DNA of 10,003 nt from RGIG2560 sp964418385. Its GTDB lineage: Bacteria; Patescibacteriota; Microgenomatia; UBA1400; PJMF01. Made by a program: the position numbers and the translations under genes. Location: contig CAYQLH010000030.1 of NCBI GenBank assembly GCA_964418385.1, forward strand, positions 1 through 10,003, in the 5' to 3' direction. The notes below the pieces were generated by a model. That model was not told the origin of the DNA and searched no databases. It worked only from the letters and a program-made list of their open reading frames with translations. This document shows, piece by piece, positions 7,847 through 10,003 of the stretch. Position 1 is the stretch's first letter. Each line of letters starts with the position of its first letter.

Positions 7847-8755
7847 TTACTTACCGGGCCAGAATAAAAACAACCACACGGCACCCACGATCACGCGCCA
7901 GATGCCAAAATACCAAAAAGGTTTGGTAGCGAGCAGCTTCAGCAGCGGTTTCGCCAAAAAGAAAGCGATGGCAAAAGTGACAATCACGCCGACAAGGTTA
8001 ATCGCCAAGGGCGCCTGCCAGCCGGAGTGCGCCGTCTCCCACGCGGCGCAATCACAACAACCCAGCATACCAGGCGCTGGCGAGCAACACGGGCATTCTG
8101 GATGGAGAGTCAAAAACTCATCCCAGTGTTTCGCCACGCTCAAACCGCTCGCTCCTGCGATTACCGCGACCCCAATGATAAACGACAATGCTGTTGCTGC
8201 CACTTTGGAAAAACCCAGAACACGGGCGGTATAAATACTCGCTCCAGAGCGCGATACACCAGGCAAAAGTGCCAATGACTGCCCCAAACCGACGCCAAGC
8301 ATTTTGTACCAAGACATTTTTTCTACTTCCTTGACCCAACTGGTGGTCAGCTCTTCATCGGTTACTTCAACTTCTTTTTGACCACGCGTCCAGTACCAGT
8401 CCAGCAGCGAGAAAACCACGCCAAAAACGATCAGCATCACGCCTGTCCAGGCAGAAGCGTCGCTCATATAAGCATCCACCACGTCTTTGAGCAAAAAACC
8501 GAGTATCGCCGTGGGCAAAACCGCCAAAATCAGCTTCAGCCAAGTCTGCTTATTCGCCCAGACGCTGGCAAAGAAAAGGAAAACCACCGCCGCGATCGCT
8601 CCCAGTTGGACGATGACACTAAAATTGGTAAAAAGCTCCACGTCAGCCACTGGCAGCAGCTTTTCCGCCAGCAGTAAATGAGCAGTCGAGGACACCGGCA
8701 AAAACTCCGTGATCGCTTCGATTATAGCAAAAATAAAGGTTTGTATTAATGTCAT
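7847..8755 (-). CDS. uppP: undecaprenyl-diphosphate phosphatase UppP/BacA
   Basis: This integral membrane enzyme removes one phosphate from undecaprenyl diphosphate, so the lipid carrier can be reused for peptidoglycan and other glycans; loss raises bacitracin sensitivity. Both family signatures are present: EAITEFLPVSSTAH (13-26), with Glu13, Glu17 and His26, and PGVSRSGAS (165-173), with Arg169. The hydrophobic profile fits several membrane helices. At 302 residues it is longer than the usual roughly 265-280. The extra length includes a charged loop (about 125-147) and a Cys-rich insertion (221-236, six Cys) between later helices. The first signature has Ala where Gly is usual (EA and TAH). 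The start is ATG 8755, 7 nt after a TATAAT, so the mRNA should be leaderless. The promoter region carries an 18-bp palindrome. Confidence 0.93.
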   Translation of the reverse strand: MTLIQTFIFAIIEAITEFLPVSSTAHLLLAEKLLPVADVELFTNFSVIVQLGAIAAVVFLFFASVWANKQTWLKLILAVLPTAILGFLLKDVVDAYMSDASAWTGVMLIVFGVVFSLLDWYWTRGQKEVEVTDEELTTSWVKEVEKMSWYKMLGVGLGQSLALLPGVSRSGASIYTARVLGFSKVAATALSFIIGVAVIAGASGLSVAKHWDEFLTLHPECPCCSPAPGMLGCCDCAAWETAHSGWQAPLAINLVGVIVTFAIAFFLAKPLLKLLATKPFWYFGIWRVIVGAVWLFLFWPGK

Positions 8756-8762
8756 ATGATGT

Positions 8763-8774
8763 ATTATATCACAC
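8763..8774 (-). promoter_or_regulatory. extended -10 promoter of uppP
   Basis: The minus strand reads GTGTGATATAAT (8774-8763), a perfect TATAAT with an extended TGn, almost identical to the GTGTGGTATAAT before GTG 1626. The -10 ends 7 nt before ATG 8755, predicting a leaderless transcript. No good -35 is visible at 17 bp; that position is occupied by the edge of the palindrome at 8788-8805. Confidence 0.7.
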
Positions 8775-8787
8775 TCAAAAATAATTT

Positions 8788-8805
8788 ATGCTGCACGTGC
8801 AGCAT
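8788..8805. promoter_or_regulatory. 18-bp perfect palindrome over the uppP -35 region
   Basis: ATGCTGCACGTGCAGCAT (8788-8805) is a perfect reverse-complement palindrome with a CACGTG core and no spacer. It is centred about 30 bp upstream of the uppP -10 and overlaps the expected -35 position (8786-8791). This is where a dimeric repressor or activator would bind. It has no T-run on either side, so a terminator role is unlikely. The regulator is not identifiable from this window. Confidence 0.5.
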
Positions 8806-8898
8806 CGCGGTTTTCTAGGCGTGAGTGGCAGGAATTTGTAACAAATTGCAATCTTATAGACAGCTTGAAAACTACTCAAATTCCTAGTACACGCACAT

Positions 8899-8926
8899 CA
8901 AAACTCCCCTTTCCAGGGGAGTTTTG
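8899..8926 (-). terminator. strong hairpin terminator after the Cys-rich gene
   Basis: CAAAACTCCCCT (8899-8910) and AGGGGAGTTTTG (8915-8926) pair perfectly over 12 bp around a TTCC tetraloop. The stem has a GC-rich core and A/T-tracts at its base, so it can terminate in either direction. It lies 112 nt downstream of the stop of the minus-strand Cys-rich gene and 144 nt upstream of the uppP start, so it should end the first transcript and insulate uppP from read-through. Confidence 0.8.
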
Positions 8927-9038
8927 CGGACACACAAATAAATAAAGAATGAAAGCTAAATTAAACTTTGGTGTTGGTGCTGGGCTTGCTTCGCATCTGG
9001 ATCATCATTGGGTTCATTTTCTTCTTTACCGAGAAATC

Positions 9039-10003
9039 CTAGTCGTACACGCAGCGCACATAACTACCTACCGTGTTGTAGGGTCGGTAGCTTATGAACA
9101 TTTTACTTGTACTCCAAGCAGATAGCACACATGGACAAGTTCGGCTGGTACCGTCACCTTCATCACAAGCACAGTAACCGTCTACGACATATCCATAGGA
9201 TGTTATAGCTGATGGTAGATCACCCCAAGTACTACCAATATTGCATTGTGCCAAAAAATCAGTACTGCAACCTAAACTCGTAAACATGGTAGAAACTTCT
9301 GTAAGAGTTGGTATATGTTGGTTAGAAGGGCACGGATTGCCACTACCGCTGTAAGTTGAAGAGAGAGTGTCGCCCCAACAAATCCCGCCAATTTTTGTAC
9401 CACTACCACTATGACATGAATTATCTGGCGTGCACGTAAACCCGTTACCAGTGTAACCACTGGCACAACTACAAGAAGTGGAGTAGCTTGCGACAGCATG
9501 GTCGCCACATTTTTTGTAGTTACAGTCTCCAGTCCCGGGACTTTGAGAGCCAGAGCTGGTGTACCAACCAGAAGCGCAAGCGCAAGTTTGGGCGTAACTG
9601 GCAGTGGTGTTGCTGCCGCAGTGGCGGAAAGAACAAGTGCCAGTAGAGTAACCATCTCCAGAATTATTGGCGTAATAGCCAGAAGGACAGGCAGTGTAAC
9701 TACACGCTCCAGTGTTTCCAGGTGTATTGCCACCAGTACTGCTGGTGTAGTGACCCGACTGACAGTAACAAGTCGGCGGCGCGGTGGCGTACTGCACAGA
9801 AGCGTAAGAGCCGGTACAGTACTTGTTGTAAGAACACACACCAGTCGCAATACCCACAGTAGTCGCACCAGAAGTGGAGGCAAACTTGCCACTGCAAGTA
9901 CAAGTACCGGAAGAGTAGTTAACGTAAGCACCAGTAGTCCCGGTGCCGCACTTTTTGTAAGAACAACTGCCACCATTGGCCACCGTGGTGGTGCCGGAAG
10001 TGT
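9039..10003 (-). CDS. Cys-rich repeat surface protein with FISUMP/DUF1566-like C-terminus (5'-truncated)
   Basis: The frame is open to the window edge, so the visible 320 residues are only the C-terminal part; a GTG at 9983 is internal. Residues below count from that GTG. Residues 1-190 are imperfect units of about 40 residues with the pattern Cx4-5C...CxC, rich in Gly, Ser, Thr and Tyr. Full examples start at C7, C50, C117 and C154, with a merged or shortened unit at C94-C99. All 20 Cys in this part could pair. Residues 198-314 look like a C-type-lectin-like FISUMP or DUF1566 domain: IGGICWGD, CPSNQHIPTLTEV, and terminal YVRCVYD. The composition suggests an exported, disulfide-bonded surface or adhesion protein; the signal peptide lies outside the window. 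Function is unknown. A terminator follows at 8899-8926. Confidence 0.75.
   Translation of the reverse strand, partial: TSGTTTVANGGSCSYKKCGTGTTGAYVNYSSGTCTCSGKFASTSGATTVGIATGVCSYNKYCTGSYASVQYATAPPTCYCQSGHYTSSTGGNTPGNTGACSYTACPSGYYANNSGDGYSTGTCSFRHCGSNTTASYAQTCACASGWYTSSGSQSPGTGDCNYKKCGDHAVASYSTSCSCASGYTGNGFTCTPDNSCHSGSGTKIGGICWGDTLSSTYSGSGNPCPSNQHIPTLTEVSTMFTSLGCSTDFLAQCNIGSTWGDLPSAITSYGYVVDGYCACDEGDGTSRTCPCVLSAWSTSKMFISYRPYNTVGSYVRCVYD

Noticed and set aside
8949..9125. 58-codon plus-strand frame starting MKAKLNFGVG
   Set aside because: It overlaps the 3' end of the Cys-rich gene antisense, has no convincing promoter, and has no recognisable motif.
9272..9976. 234-residue minus-strand frame overlapping the Cys-rich gene
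   Set aside because: It is the out-of-frame reading of the same repeats, giving a low-complexity Leu/Val/Thr-rich product. The frame with regular cysteines and the lectin-like end is the coding one.
382..10003. Recoded TGA (code 25, as in Gracilibacteria and SR1)
   Set aside because: Genes of 1129 and 845 codons read through with no internal TGA and end in TAA, and all family motifs are intact under the standard bacterial code.

Overview
The window reads as one end of a contig from an uncultured bacterium. The gene set and style suggest the Candidate Phyla Radiation (Patescibacteria), but this is inference: there is no rRNA or other marker gene here. The supports are a very large GT-C-like membrane protein with a WDNLHPE-type first loop, tight promoters sitting almost on the start codons, and a secreted Cys-rich repeat protein with a FISUMP/DUF1566-like end. 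Stops are TAA (four) and TAG (one), and the long genes have no internal TGA, so the standard bacterial code fits. The first 14 bases match the 3' end of the Illumina TruSeq adapter, so the left edge is an assembly artefact, not genome.

Layout. 1-14 is adapter. 15-62 (-) may be the first codons of a cut-off divergent gene. 63-381 is an AT-rich intergenic region with an inverted-repeat module and a promoter. 382-1587 (+) is a family-4-type glycosyltransferase. 1626-5015 (+) is a 1129-residue polytopic membrane protein of GT-C/YfhO-like build. 5016-5227 carries a second copy of the inverted-repeat module and a near-consensus promoter. 5228-7765 (+) is a class A penicillin-binding protein. 7847-8755 (-), convergent with it, is undecaprenyl-diphosphate phosphatase (UppP/BacA). 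8756-9038 holds the uppP promoter, an 18-bp palindrome and a strong hairpin terminator. 9039-10003 (-) is the C-terminal part of a Cys-rich repeat surface protein that runs off the window.

The recognised genes share a cell-envelope theme. The glycosyltransferase and the GT-C-like protein probably build or transfer a surface glycan. The PBP polymerises and cross-links peptidoglycan from lipid II, releasing undecaprenyl diphosphate. UppP recycles that carrier. The last protein looks like an exported, disulfide-rich surface product.

The most unusual features are: (i) all four complete genes have a -10 hexamer ending only 6-8 nt before the start codon, predicting leaderless mRNAs; (ii) an about 78-bp AT-rich module repeated at nearly the same distance upstream of two genes; (iii) a mirror-symmetric CxCC...CCxC insertion in UppP; (iv) the Cys-rich repeat protein. 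I see no CRISPR array, transposase, tRNA, rRNA or obvious defence system.
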